Source: Bacteroidota bacterium (GTDB taxonomy: Bacteria; Bacteroidota; Bacteroidia; Sphingobacteriales; Sphingobacteriaceae). Taken from it: DNA of 34,737 bases. The stretch lies in contig JABDEQ010000019.1 of the NCBI GenBank assembly GCA_013286985.1, positions 1-34,737 of the forward strand. Reading direction: 5' to 3'. Positions 24,831 through 32,331 of the stretch are shown here, piece after piece. The translations under genes were made by a program, and so were the position numbers. The notes under the pieces were generated by a model, which saw only the letters and a program-made list of their open reading frames with translations, was not told the DNA's origin and searched no databases. The number at the start of each line of letters is the position of its first letter. Positions within the stretch are counted from its first letter, which is position 1.

Positions 24831-24905
24831 AAAGTCCGGAAAATGGTAGTGTAAGTATCCTGATAGGATAAAAGCATATAAGGTTTTCCGGACTTTTCTT
24901 TTTAA
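24831..24905 (+). terminator. Nested hairpin terminator after the OsmC gene
   Basis: AAAGTCCGGAAAA (24831-24843) pairs perfectly over 13 bases with TTTTCCGGACTTT (24884-24896), followed by CTTTTT. Inside the 40-base loop lies a second perfect hairpin, TATCCT/AGGATA (24856-24861 with 24865-24870) around GAT. The outer stem with T-tract is a sound terminator; the inner hairpin is unusual. It also lies 25 bases beyond the histidine kinase stop on the other strand and could serve both. Confidence 0.75.
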
Positions 24906-24929
24906 AACATTCCGGTTCCTGCGCTCATG

Positions 24930-27194
24930 CTATGCCATCTCCAGCCTCGCCTCGGTCGACATAGCTGCTGGTATAGTGAATGAAAATTCGGTGCCCTCGC
25001 CGGGTTTGCTGGTTACCCATATTTTGCCACTACACTTTTCAACCAGGTCCTTGCAAAACAACATCCCCATACCCGTTCCCGATTCGTTGTTGGTACCTGT
25101 CTTACTGTTCACTTTCCCTTTAAACAGCTTATTCAGTTGATCTTCGCTCATACCTATACCAGTATCTTTCACGGTTATAATATGGCTATTATCATCCTGC
25201 TGACTGGCGATAATTTCAATAACATCATTATCGTTCGAAAACTTAATGGCATTGGTTATTAAATTGCGTATAACTATCCGTATCGAGTTCGGATCGGCCG
25301 ACGCAATCATATTGTCGGGCACGTGGTCAATCAATTTAATTCCTTTTGCAGCGGCCTGCTCCAGGTAGCTGTCCACTTCAAACGTTACAATATCTTTTAT
25401 ATAAAAACTCTTTGCCGAGCTTTCAAAATTCTCCATCTGGCTATTTATCCAAAATAACAAGGTATCCAAAAAGTCAGAAGTATACTCTAGCTTTTTCAAT
25501 ACACTAGGTATCATTTCGAGCAATTGCTGGTGGGTAATCGTATCATCCTGTAATAAACTGAACAAACCGCGCAGAGTGCTCAAAGGTGCCCGCAGATCGT
25601 GTGCTAAAACAGAAATCAGGCGGTCCTTTAAAATATTCAGGTCATTTAGCTTTTGAGCCTGATCATCCAGATCAGTTTTTTGCTGCAGCACTTCACGGTT
25701 CTTTTCTTCCAGCTTTAAATTGATGCCCTGTTGCTTGCGTTTTTGCCTGTAGTATACAATCGATACACTTATCATCGCTATGATGATCGTCAAAAAGATC
25801 AAATTAATCAGCTGCTGCTGTTTAAGACTTTGCTCGTATAAAAGTTCTTTTTCGTGTTGTTGTTGTGCCAACTGGTGCTGTTTGTTTGCAAAATCGTGCT
25901 CCAAATTGTATGAAGTTAGCTTTTGCATACTCTCGTTATTGTTCAGGCTATCTTTCAGATCAATGTATTGCCTCAACAATTTATAAGCCGCGTCGTATTG
26001 CCCTAAACCGGCAAGGGTTCTGTTCAATTGCAATGCAGCGTCCGAACGTACAGCCAGGTTGCCCAGCTTACTAGCCATTTGCTGGCCTTCAACAGCGTAC
26101 TTATAAGCGTTAACGTAATCGTGTTTCATGTTGTAAACCGTGGCAAAACCAATTAAAGTATAAGCCTGGTTGTAAACAATTTTATATTTGCGGGCTACCT
26201 GTAATGATATATCTAAATAATTTATAGCCTTGTCAAATTGTTTTTTATGTGCATAGCAAAGGCCCAGATCGGTATAAATGGAGCTCATCCCATCCTTATC
26301 ATCCTGGCGACGGGCAATCCGGTCAGATACATTTAAATAAGCTATAGCGCGGTCATAATTCTGTTGGGCAAGCCAAACCTCACCAATATTCTCATTTACA
26401 ATTCCGTAGCCTAATAAATCATTACTCGCGTAATATATGCCATAAGCCTTTTTGTAATACTCAAGTGCTTTAGGATACACCTGCATGCCATATAAAACAA
26501 AACCTATATCATTATAATTAGCCGCAGCAGCCAGTTTGTTATTTAATTTCAGGTCGATAAACAAAGCCTTATAATAATAATCAAGCGCTTTAGGTAACAG
26601 ACCCTCGTTAAAATATAATATGCCTATATTTTTATAGCTGTCGGCTTCATCCATTTCATTATGAAGCTTTCTGTTTAAATCAACCGCCATATTTAAATAG
26701 CGCAGTGCCAGCTTATACTGTGCCAGCAAATTGTACATGCGGCCACAAAGCGTATAACAGTTGCTTAAACCCTTATAATCTTTTATGTTTTTATAAATGA
26801 AAATTGCTTCGTTAAAATTTTCTATAGCTAACGGGTATTTGCCCTTAAAATAATTAGCATGCGCAATTTGCAATAAGCCGTTGGCTACACCTGCCCTGTA
26901 ATTAATTTTGCGCGAAAGATCAATACTTTTTTGCCCGTAATATAAGGTACTGTCGGGGTTTGATTCGAAGTAGTTAGCGGCTAAAGCGGTTAACCGGTTA
27001 ATGTAAAGGGTATCAGGGGCGGCTTCGTTTTTGGACGATGCCACCAAAGTTTTCAAACTATCAACACGTCCCCTGTTGATAATTGAAAAACCGCTAAAAG
27101 AAATTAATAGAAAAGAAATAGTTAAATAAATTCTCAAGATAATACGCCCCTTATTTTCAAATACTTGTTGTAACACACCTTGTGCAACAGGCAT
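24930..27194 (-). CDS. Tetratricopeptide-repeat sensor histidine kinase
   Basis: The predicted 754-residue protein has an N-terminal hydrophobic signal or anchor (about 17-41), about eight TPR motifs (about 70-415, with GILYFNEGLLPKALDYYYKA-type units), a coiled coil, a membrane helix (about 463-482, QQLINLIFLTIIIAMISVSI), then a HisKA domain with the phospho-accepting His532 in SVLAHDLRAP and an HATPase domain (N box RNLITNAIKFSN, G1 DTGIGM, G2 GTGMGM). The TPR part should lie in the periplasm and sense an unknown ligand or partner. No receiver or DNA-binding domain and no neighbouring response regulator is seen. The frame is open to 27254, but that start lies inside the rpsT terminator, so the ATG at 27194 or a later TTG is preferred. 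Confidence 0.9.
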   Translation of the reverse strand: MPVAQGVLQQVFENKGRIILRIYLTISFLLISFSGFSIINRGRVDSLKTLVASSKNEAAPDTLYINRLTALAANYFESNPDSTLYYGQKSIDLSRKINYRAGVANGLLQIAHANYFKGKYPLAIENFNEAIFIYKNIKDYKGLSNCYTLCGRMYNLLAQYKLALRYLNMAVDLNRKLHNEMDEADSYKNIGILYFNEGLLPKALDYYYKALFIDLKLNNKLAAAANYNDIGFVLYGMQVYPKALEYYKKAYGIYYASNDLLGYGIVNENIGEVWLAQQNYDRAIAYLNVSDRIARRQDDKDGMSSIYTDLGLCYAHKKQFDKAINYLDISLQVARKYKIVYNQAYTLIGFATVYNMKHDYVNAYKYAVEGQQMASKLGNLAVRSDAALQLNRTLAGLGQYDAAYKLLRQYIDLKDSLNNNESMQKLTSYNLEHDFANKQHQLAQQQHEKELLYEQSLKQQQLINLIFLTIIIAMISVSIVYYRQKRKQQGINLKLEEKNREVLQQKTDLDDQAQKLNDLNILKDRLISVLAHDLRAPLSTLRGLFSLLQDDTITHQQLLEMIPSVLKKLEYTSDFLDTLLFWINSQMENFESSAKSFYIKDIVTFEVDSYLEQAAAKGIKLIDHVPDNMIASADPNSIRIVIRNLITNAIKFSNDNDVIEIIASQQDDNSHIITVKDTGIGMSEDQLNKLFKGKVNSKTGTNNESGTGMGMLFCKDLVEKCSGKIWVTSKPGEGTEFSFTIPAAMSTEARLEMA

Positions 27195-27241
27195 TTGTAC
27201 GCAAGTAACATACAATTTTGTTTTGTCAAAATAAAAAAAAT

Positions 27242-27281
27242 AAAAAAAGCCCATTTCCTGTAAAGAAAACGGGCTTTTTAA
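27242..27281 (-). terminator. Rho-independent terminator after rpsT
   Basis: On the minus strand AAAAAGCCC (27279-27271) pairs with GGGCTTTTT (27252-27244) with TTTC/GAAA extending the stem, followed by a run of T broken by one A. It begins about 17 bases after the rpsT stop. The longest possible reading frame of the histidine kinase starts inside it. Confidence 0.85.
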
Positions 27282-27297
27282 AAGAATATGTTTTACC

Positions 27298-27552
27298 TTA
27301 TTTAAGGTTATTTACAAATTTGGTAAGCTTTGATTTATTATTCGAAGCTTTATTTTTATGAATAACGTTCTTTTTTGCTAAACGGTCAAGCATTGATATA
27401 ACCTTCGTTAAAAGCTCACTCGCCTCAGCTTTGCTGCTTGTGTTTCTTAATTTTTTGATGGCGTTCCTGGTGGTTTTAGCCTGGTACCTGTTACGTAAGC
27501 GCTTCGCAGCGTTTGCACGGATCCTTTTTAATGATGATTTATGATTTGCCAT
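27298..27552 (-). CDS. rpsT: Small ribosomal subunit protein bS20
   Basis: bS20 is a small, basic three-helix protein of the 30S subunit. The 84-residue product begins [20 protein letters not shown] and continues [17 protein letters not shown], the classic bS20 N-terminus, and ends with Lys-rich [12 protein letters not shown]. Length is normal. It has a good promoter with both -33 and -7 elements about 40-70 bases upstream and a strong terminator behind, so it is a single-gene transcript. Confidence 0.97.
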   Translation of the reverse strand: MANHKSSLKRIRANAAKRLRNRYQAKTTRNAIKKLRNTSSKAEASELLTKVISMLDRLAKKNVIHKNKASNNKSKLTKFVNNLK

Positions 27553-27592
27553 TGTATAGCTTTGTTATTCTTTCTATTATTTTTAAGGACTG

Positions 27593-27623
27593 CAAATATA
27601 CGATGGTTATTTCAATTTTCAAA
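27593..27623 (-). promoter_or_regulatory. Promoter of rpsT with both Bacteroidota elements
   Basis: On the minus strand TTTG (27623-27620) is followed 19 bases later by TATATTTG (27600-27593), exactly the TTTG-N19-TAnnTTTG pattern of Bacteroidota. Transcription would start near 27587, leaving a leader of about 35 bases. This is the best promoter seen in the window. Confidence 0.7.
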
Positions 27624-27658
27624 CACCTTTTTTAATTTAGTTTTTTGAGCCTTTGGAT

Positions 27659-27798
27659 GTTGTAAAGTTATGGGGTTTAAAGCTTGTAAAGTTAAATGCT
27701 GCCATAACCTGCTTCCGGTAAAACTTCGGTACATCAATCTTCAATTAAAATCTTTTTAATTATTATCTTCAAAAGTTTCAACTTTACAACGTTAAACC
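27659..27798. repeat. 24-base direct and inverted repeats between rpsT and the zinc phospholipase-like gene
   Basis: TTGTAAAGTTA occurs at 27660-27670 and again at 27684-27694 (spacing 24). GTTGTAAAGTT (27659-27669) is perfectly inverted at 27780-27790. The inverted copy is followed by a version of the GGTTTAA part. The arms flank about 85 bases that also contain a loose ATTAAAA/TTTTTAAT pair. It lies just upstream of the phospholipase-like gene and beyond the rpsT promoter. Confidence 0.8.
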
Positions 27799-27815
27799 TT
27801 ATAACAGTCCTGCTC

Positions 27816-28775
27816 ATGAAACAAGCATTCCGTATAATAACCGGTTTTATTTTGATCTTGCTATGCTCATCCTGGGGATTTTATGCGCATTTCCGCATTA
27901 ACAGGTTGGCGGTTTTCACCCTGCCTAAAGCAATGACAGGCTTTTACCGCGCCAATATCCAGTTTATAACAGATCATGCCATCAGCGCGGATAAACGACG
28001 CTATGTTGACTCAACCGAAGCGCCACGACATTTTTTTAATGCCGACCATTATGGAAAAAATCCGTTTGCTGCCGTTCCTCAGAACTGGGATGATGCTGCT
28101 ATTAAGTTTACGGCCGATACACTTATTAAATACGGTACCGTGCCGTGGACCATTCAATACAATTATTACCGGCTGGTTAAAGCATTTAAAGAGCATGATA
28201 CCACCGCTATATTAACTGCATCGGCTAATTTGGGCCATTATGTAGCCGATGCGCATGTTCCGCTGCATTTAACGCTTAATTATAACGGGCAGCTAACCAA
28301 CCAAACCGGCATACATGCCCTTTGGGAAAGCCGCATCCCTGAGTTATTTGGCGATCATTACAACTTGTATATTGGTAAGGCCCGTTATATTGAAAACCCA
28401 CTAGCCGAAGCCTTTAAAATATGCCGCAGCTCCTTTAAAAGCACCGATAGCGTATTGCGTTTTGAACGGATACTGAGTAAAAACTACCCGCCCGAAAAAA
28501 AATACGTTACCGAAAAACGGGGTAAAAGAGAAGTAACGGAATATTCCGAAGCTTATGCAAAAGCCTATCAAAACATGCTGAATAGCATGGTACAACGGCG
28601 TATGCGCTCGGCCATATTATCGGTGGGCAGTTTCTGGTACTCTGCCTGGGTTGATGCCGGGCAGCCGGATCTGAACAAGCTGATTGCCCAACCATTAACC
28701 GCCGATGAAACAGCAAAAGTTAAACAGGAAGAAACGGCCTTTAAAAACGGCAAAGTCAAGACGCCCGCAAAATAG
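27816..28775 (+). CDS. Exported zinc-dependent phospholipase C / S1-P1 nuclease-like protein
   Basis: The 319-residue protein has a signal peptide (ending LLCSS) with Trp20 right after the predicted cleavage site. In this family the free amino group of a mature N-terminal Trp binds zinc. The other ligands appear in order and at family spacing: His25, Asp65, His72, His141 and Asp145 (LGHYVADAH), His151, His167 and Glu171 (GIHALWE). W1-H6, D-x5-H and H-x3-D/E spacing match P1 nuclease, with Glu in the last position as in bacterial phospholipase C. Either phosphodiester or phospholipid cleavage is possible. The gene is convergent with the DedA gene, with 9 bases between stops. Confidence 0.88.
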   Translation: MKQAFRIITGFILILLCSSWGFYAHFRINRLAVFTLPKAMTGFYRANIQFITDHAISADKRRYVDSTEAPRHFFNADHYGKNPFAAVPQNWDDAAIKFTADTLIKYGTVPWTIQYNYYRLVKAFKEHDTTAILTASANLGHYVADAHVPLHLTLNYNGQLTNQTGIHALWESRIPELFGDHYNLYIGKARYIENPLAEAFKICRSSFKSTDSVLRFERILSKNYPPEKKYVTEKRGKREVTEYSEAYAKAYQNMLNSMVQRRMRSAILSVGSFWYSAWVDAGQPDLNKLIAQPLTADETAKVKQEETAFKNGKVKTPAK

Positions 28776-28798
28776 CAGGCTAACTTAAGCTGCCTGCT
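28774..28798. terminator. Hairpin shared by two convergent stop codons
   Basis: AGCAGGC (28774-28780) pairs with GCCTGCT (28792-28798) around an 11-base loop. The stem overlaps the end of both the phospholipase-like gene and the DedA gene. There is no T-tract, so termination by this hairpin alone is uncertain. Confidence 0.4.
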
Positions 28799-29438
28799 GC
28801 TTATTCATCCGGCTTTTTATGGCTGCAAAAATTGCAGGCAATACAGATACAGCTATAATTGCTATCCCTACCAATGCAAAATGAGCCTTAAAGAAAGGAA
28901 CATTGCCTAAAAAGTATCCGGCAAACAAAAACACAATGATCCAGGCGGTGCCCCCTATAATATTGTATAAGCTATATTTCACAAACGACATTTTGCTCAC
29001 CCCCGCCACAAAAGGCGCTATGGTACGTATAATAGGCATAAACCTGCTAAAAATCACAGCCAATGCACCATGCTTTTCAAAAAAAGCATGCGTTTGCAGG
29101 TAGTAATCGAGTTTTAGTATCTTATTTTCTTTCTTAAAAACCTTGGGGCCCAGATAGCTGCCAACAAGATAATTTACTGTATTGCCGGTAAAAGCAGCGG
29201 CAATTAAAATAAGGGTAAGCACATAAATGCTTAGTCCGGTAGTTCCGGCGGCAATTAAGGCACCGGCAGCAAATAACAGCGAGTCGCCGGGTAAAAATGG
29301 GGTAACTACAAAGCCTGTTTCGGCAAATATTATGGCAAATAATATTAAGTAGGTTAAAGCATGGTACTGGTTAATAATATCTTCCAGGTGCTTATCAATA
29401 TGTAAAATAAAATCAATGAGGCTTTTAATCAGTTCCAA
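28785..29438 (-). CDS. DedA/VTT-family membrane protein
   Basis: DedA proteins are inner-membrane proteins, some of which move lipid carriers such as undecaprenyl phosphate across the membrane. The 217-residue protein has the family signatures FAETGFVVTPFLPGDSLLFA and FSRFMPIIRTIAPFVAGVSK, with helices between and after them, and a short basic tail. The start appears to be TTG, supported by a TAATTTTG box 19 bases upstream. Convergence with the phospholipase-like gene is likely chance; a role in envelope lipid movement is inferred from the family only. Confidence 0.93.
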   Translation of the reverse strand: MELIKSLIDFILHIDKHLEDIINQYHALTYLILFAIIFAETGFVVTPFLPGDSLLFAAGALIAAGTTGLSIYVLTLILIAAAFTGNTVNYLVGSYLGPKVFKKENKILKLDYYLQTHAFFEKHGALAVIFSRFMPIIRTIAPFVAGVSKMSFVKYSLYNIIGGTAWIIVFLFAGYFLGNVPFFKAHFALVGIAIIAVSVLPAIFAAIKSRMNKQQAA

Positions 29439-29456
29439 GGCTTTTTAGTTTTGGGG

Positions 29457-29464
29457 CAAAATTA
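29457..29464 (-). promoter_or_regulatory. Candidate -7 promoter box for the DedA gene
   Basis: The minus strand reads TAATTTTG, matching TAnnTTTG, 19 bases before the TTG start of the DedA gene. This supports the unusual start codon. Confidence 0.45.
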
Positions 29465-29536
29465 TAAATTATATTCCGTAATCATCGGCGAATGGCAAAC
29501 CTATTCCACCTGACTGGCGACGTCCGGTTCAGTCAA

Positions 29537-30271
29537 CTATTTATTTGTAATTATTCCTGCATTAAACGCGGCCGAATCGGCACGGGTGGTATAACCATAG
29601 GCGTATATGGTATATAAGCGGCCATCCTGTACGGTTATGGAGGGTTGATCATTCAGTACGCCTGTAGTACCGGTGGTCATTAACTGGAAATCATAAGTAC
29701 CCACCGGAATTTCTTTAAAAGCGGTAGTGGTTAAATAAGGTACCGCGCCAAAAGCCAATGTGCCGTTAGCATACAAATCGAGCCCCGTAGTGCCGGTAGG
29801 CGAAGCATTTACAAACCTTATTTTACCCCTTCCTATTGCAGGCTCGCTTTCGACATTATCAACCGTAAAAATTTGCTGGGGCACACCGTTTACTGCCGAG
29901 CCTGTTAAAAATATAGTATATTTCAACCCAGTCTTCAAGATATCACCCCGCGAAAACAGCGTGGTACCTGAGTTACCGTTATAAATAAAAGGCCGGAACT
30001 GGTATGGTGTATCTGTCGAAGGCACATAAAAATACCCTGAACTAACGCCATAAATATATGGGCTTGTTAAACCGTTTACCTGGTTAAAATCAATATAAAG
30101 CGACAGATACCCCAAATTAGGACTTAAGTTTAAAATTTGATATTGAATATTAAGGCCTGTTGGGCTTGCAGCTCCCGATTTGCCGCACGACTGCATTGCC
30201 AAAATAAAAACCGGGCCAGCCATAACTAAACATAGCCAAATCCTGAAAGTATTTTTTATTTTAAATATCAT
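29537..30271 (-). CDS. DUF4397 lipoprotein (second of a tandem pair)
   Basis: The 244-residue protein has a signal ending LAMQSC, so the cysteine is probably lipidated and the protein anchored on the outer side of a membrane. Two beta-rich halves follow, each with the DUF4397 pattern of VRFVNASPTG..LDLYANGT, a strand with IPVGTYDFQLM and a closing YTIYAYGY. It ends AAFNAGIITNK, close to the SAFNIGVALNH end of its neighbour. The start at 30271 is chosen because AAAGGA precedes it at normal distance and overlaps the upstream stop; nine more codons are open upstream. The function is unknown. Confidence 0.85.
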   Translation of the reverse strand: MIFKIKNTFRIWLCLVMAGPVFILAMQSCGKSGAASPTGLNIQYQILNLSPNLGYLSLYIDFNQVNGLTSPYIYGVSSGYFYVPSTDTPYQFRPFIYNGNSGTTLFSRGDILKTGLKYTIFLTGSAVNGVPQQIFTVDNVESEPAIGRGKIRFVNASPTGTTGLDLYANGTLAFGAVPYLTTTAFKEIPVGTYDFQLMTTGTTGVLNDQPSITVQDGRLYTIYAYGYTTRADSAAFNAGIITNK

Positions 30272-30278
30272 TGATCCT

Positions 30279-30962
30279 TTAATGATTAAGTGCAACACCT
30301 ATATTAAATGCAGAATTGCCTTTTCCGTTTAACAAGCCCTTTGAAAAAATAGTATAGATACTACCCGCTTGAAAAGTTATTGTTGTATCAACTTTAGCTA
30401 TCGAAGACCCGGACTGAAAAACCTTTATTTCATTGGCACCACCAGGAAATTCCACAAAAGCACTTGACGTTTTAAAAACACTCGACTTAAAGCTAACTGA
30501 ACTACCGATGTAAACATCCAGGTTACCGGCATCAGAGGATACATTAACAAAACGAACCATGGTAGTATCAGGATGCAGGGTATCAATAGGCAATTCATCC
30601 TGCGTAGTTAACGTTTCACTTGCCGATTCGCCATAAACATAGGTAGAATAAAGAGAGCTATCCAATAGCTTTAATGGCAGATTAAACAAAACATTATAGA
30701 CGGCCGGGCCTGCCTTTTTAAATGAATAATTCTGAACACCTGCAGGCACCGTAAGGTAATAAGATTGCCCTGCCGGAAATAAACTTGAAGTATTATTTAA
30801 GCGGGTACCGTTCAAATAAAAATTCAAAGTGTCGGCAGTTGCGTTTACTATATTTAAACCAGTGGTAACTTTTTTTGCAAAAACCTCGTCATTATTTTTA
30901 CAGGAAACAAACACCACCATCATAGCAGTAATAACCCATAAAACCAAAAACCTTGTATTCAT
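30279..30962 (-). CDS. DUF4397 lipoprotein (first of a tandem pair)
   Basis: The 227-residue protein has a lipoprotein signal (VVFVSC, then KNNDEVF). It has two beta-rich DUF4397-type halves: GLNIVNATADTLNFYLNGT near the start and VRFVNVSSDAGNLDVYIGS at about 138-156. It is followed 7 bases later by a paralogue with the same two-part plan. DUF4397 proteins are surface or periplasmic beta-sandwich proteins of unknown role, common in Bacteroidota. Expression is separated from dnaN by a terminator. Confidence 0.87.
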   Translation of the reverse strand: MNTRFLVLWVITAMMVVFVSCKNNDEVFAKKVTTGLNIVNATADTLNFYLNGTRLNNTSSLFPAGQSYYLTVPAGVQNYSFKKAGPAVYNVLFNLPLKLLDSSLYSTYVYGESASETLTTQDELPIDTLHPDTTMVRFVNVSSDAGNLDVYIGSSVSFKSSVFKTSSAFVEFPGGANEIKVFQSGSSIAKVDTTITFQAGSIYTIFSKGLLNGKGNSAFNIGVALNH

Positions 30963-31015
30963 ATAAATAATTGCTATAATAACTGCGTATTATACGTTTT
31001 GTTATAGTACCGAAC

Positions 31016-31046
31016 AAAAAAGTCCGGTTTCGGGCCGGACTTTTGT
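31016..31046 (-). terminator. Rho-independent terminator after dnaN
   Basis: AAAAGTCCGG (31018-31027) pairs with CCGGACTTTT (31035-31044) around a 7-base loop, and on the minus strand TTTTTTG follows. The stem core AAGTCCGG/CCGGACTT is the same as in the terminator after the OsmC gene 6 kb away. Confidence 0.85.
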
Positions 31047-31174
31047 ATTAGTGATCAGCGATTAGTGGCTGGAGATAAGTCTTGACAGTTAAGTAAACAA
31101 TTTTAGTAAAACCGATGATCCTAATCTCCAATCATTAAAACCTGATCCCTGCTCATTAACCTCTAATCACTAAT
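31047..31174. repeat. Inverted arms of 14-base units after dnaN
   Basis: ATTAGTG occurs at 31047-31053 and 31061-31067 (spacing 14). The right arm (31111-31174) holds complementary variants (CTAATCTCC, AATCATTAA, TCATTAACC, AATCACTAAT). ATTAGTGAT (31047-31055) is perfectly inverted at 31166-31174, reaching the first base of the dnaN stop codon. The terminator hairpin follows directly on the minus strand. Confidence 0.8.
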
Positions 31175-32298
31175 TATGCATAGCTATTAAGCATTACCGG
31201 CATTACCAGCATCAGTACGTCTTCATTTTCGTCGCCGCCTTGTGGTAACAATAAACCGGCACGGTTAGGGGTCGACATTTCCAGTACAACTTCTTCGCAG
31301 CTCAGGTTCTTTAACATTTCTATTAAAAAACGGGCATTAAAGCCAATTTCCATGTCTTCGCCTTCATACTGGCAGGTTAAACGCTCATGTGCTTCGTTTG
31401 CAAAATCAATATCTTCTGATGATATATTTAGCTCGCTGCCGTTTATTTTAAGCCTTACCTGGTGGGTAGTTTTGTTGGCATAAATAGCCACGCGGCTTAA
31501 TGAACTTAAAAACGACTGGCGGTCAATATTCAGCTTATTAGGATTATTCAATGGAATAACGGCTTCATAGTCAGGATAACGCTCGTCAATTAAACGGCAT
31601 ACCAAGTTAATGTTGCCAAATTTAAAAAATGCGCTGGTAGTGTTATACTCAACCGATACGTTTACATCGTCACTTGGTAATGACGATTTTAATAACGTTA
31701 ACGCCTTTTTAGGCAATATAAATGATGTAGTGCTGCCAGCCTTGGCATCCTTACGGCGATAACGCACCAGTTTATGGGCATCGGTAGCAACAAAAGTAAG
31801 GTGTTGGGTTGATAACTGGCAGTAAACACCTGTCATAGCCGGACGTAGCTCATCGTTACTAACCGCGAAAATGGTTTTATTAATAGCTTCTGCCAAAACA
31901 GATGCTGGCAGGTTTACTGACGATGCATTTTCAACAACCGGAATTTTCGGGAAATCTTCACCATTTTCGCCGTTCAGTTTATATTTACCATCACCGGCGT
32001 TTATTTCAATAGCAAAAGTTTTATCATCAACAGAAAAAGCAATTGGCTGCTCTGGCAATGATTTTAAAGTTTCTAACAAAATGCGCGATGGTATGGCAAT
32101 ACGGCCATTCTCTTTTGACTCAACAGGTAAAGAGGTGGTCATGCTGGTTTGCAGGTCGGTAGCCGAAATAGTTAAGTTTCCATCTTTTATCTCGAACAAA
32201 AAGTTCTCCAGTATGGGCAACACAGTACTATTGCTTAGCGCGCCGCTAACAGCCTGCAGTTGCTTGAGTAAGGTTGATGTAGAAACAATAAATCTCAT
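31174..32298 (-). CDS. dnaN: DNA polymerase III beta subunit (sliding clamp)
   Basis: DnaN forms the ring that holds DNA polymerase on DNA. The 374-residue protein has the normal start MRFIVSTSTLLKQLQAVSGA, three clamp domains and a closing DENEDVLMLVMPVMLNSYA, where the usual MPMRL end is varied. The start at 32298 is chosen over a frame open 6 codons further up because MRFIVS is the conserved N-terminus. A TACTTTTG promoter box lies 20 bases upstream, between gldFG and dnaN. dnaA and recF are not adjacent. Confidence 0.96.
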   Translation of the reverse strand: MRFIVSTSTLLKQLQAVSGALSNSTVLPILENFLFEIKDGNLTISATDLQTSMTTSLPVESKENGRIAIPSRILLETLKSLPEQPIAFSVDDKTFAIEINAGDGKYKLNGENGEDFPKIPVVENASSVNLPASVLAEAINKTIFAVSNDELRPAMTGVYCQLSTQHLTFVATDAHKLVRYRRKDAKAGSTTSFILPKKALTLLKSSLPSDDVNVSVEYNTTSAFFKFGNINLVCRLIDERYPDYEAVIPLNNPNKLNIDRQSFLSSLSRVAIYANKTTHQVRLKINGSELNISSEDIDFANEAHERLTCQYEGEDMEIGFNARFLIEMLKNLSCEEVVLEMSTPNRAGLLLPQGGDENEDVLMLVMPVMLNSYA

Positions 32299-32317
32299 AT
32301 AATTACAATTAATCAAT

Positions 32318-32325
32318 CAAAAGTA
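32318..32325 (-). promoter_or_regulatory. Candidate -7 promoter box for dnaN
   Basis: The minus strand reads TACTTTTG, a full TAnnTTTG match, 20 bases before the dnaN start and just after the gldFG stop at 32332. It would let dnaN be transcribed apart from gldFG. Confidence 0.5.
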
Positions 32326-32331
32326 TAAAAT

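Noticed and set aside
27195..27254. Longer N-terminus for the histidine kinase
   Set aside because: It would start within the rpsT terminator, and the added residues are low-complexity, with no conserved feature.
31871..32302. 143-codon plus-strand frame opposite dnaN
   Set aside because: It lies inside dnaN and has no independent support.
32299..32316. Longer N-terminus for DnaN
   Set aside because: MRFIVSTSTLL is the conserved start, and the six extra codons have no support.
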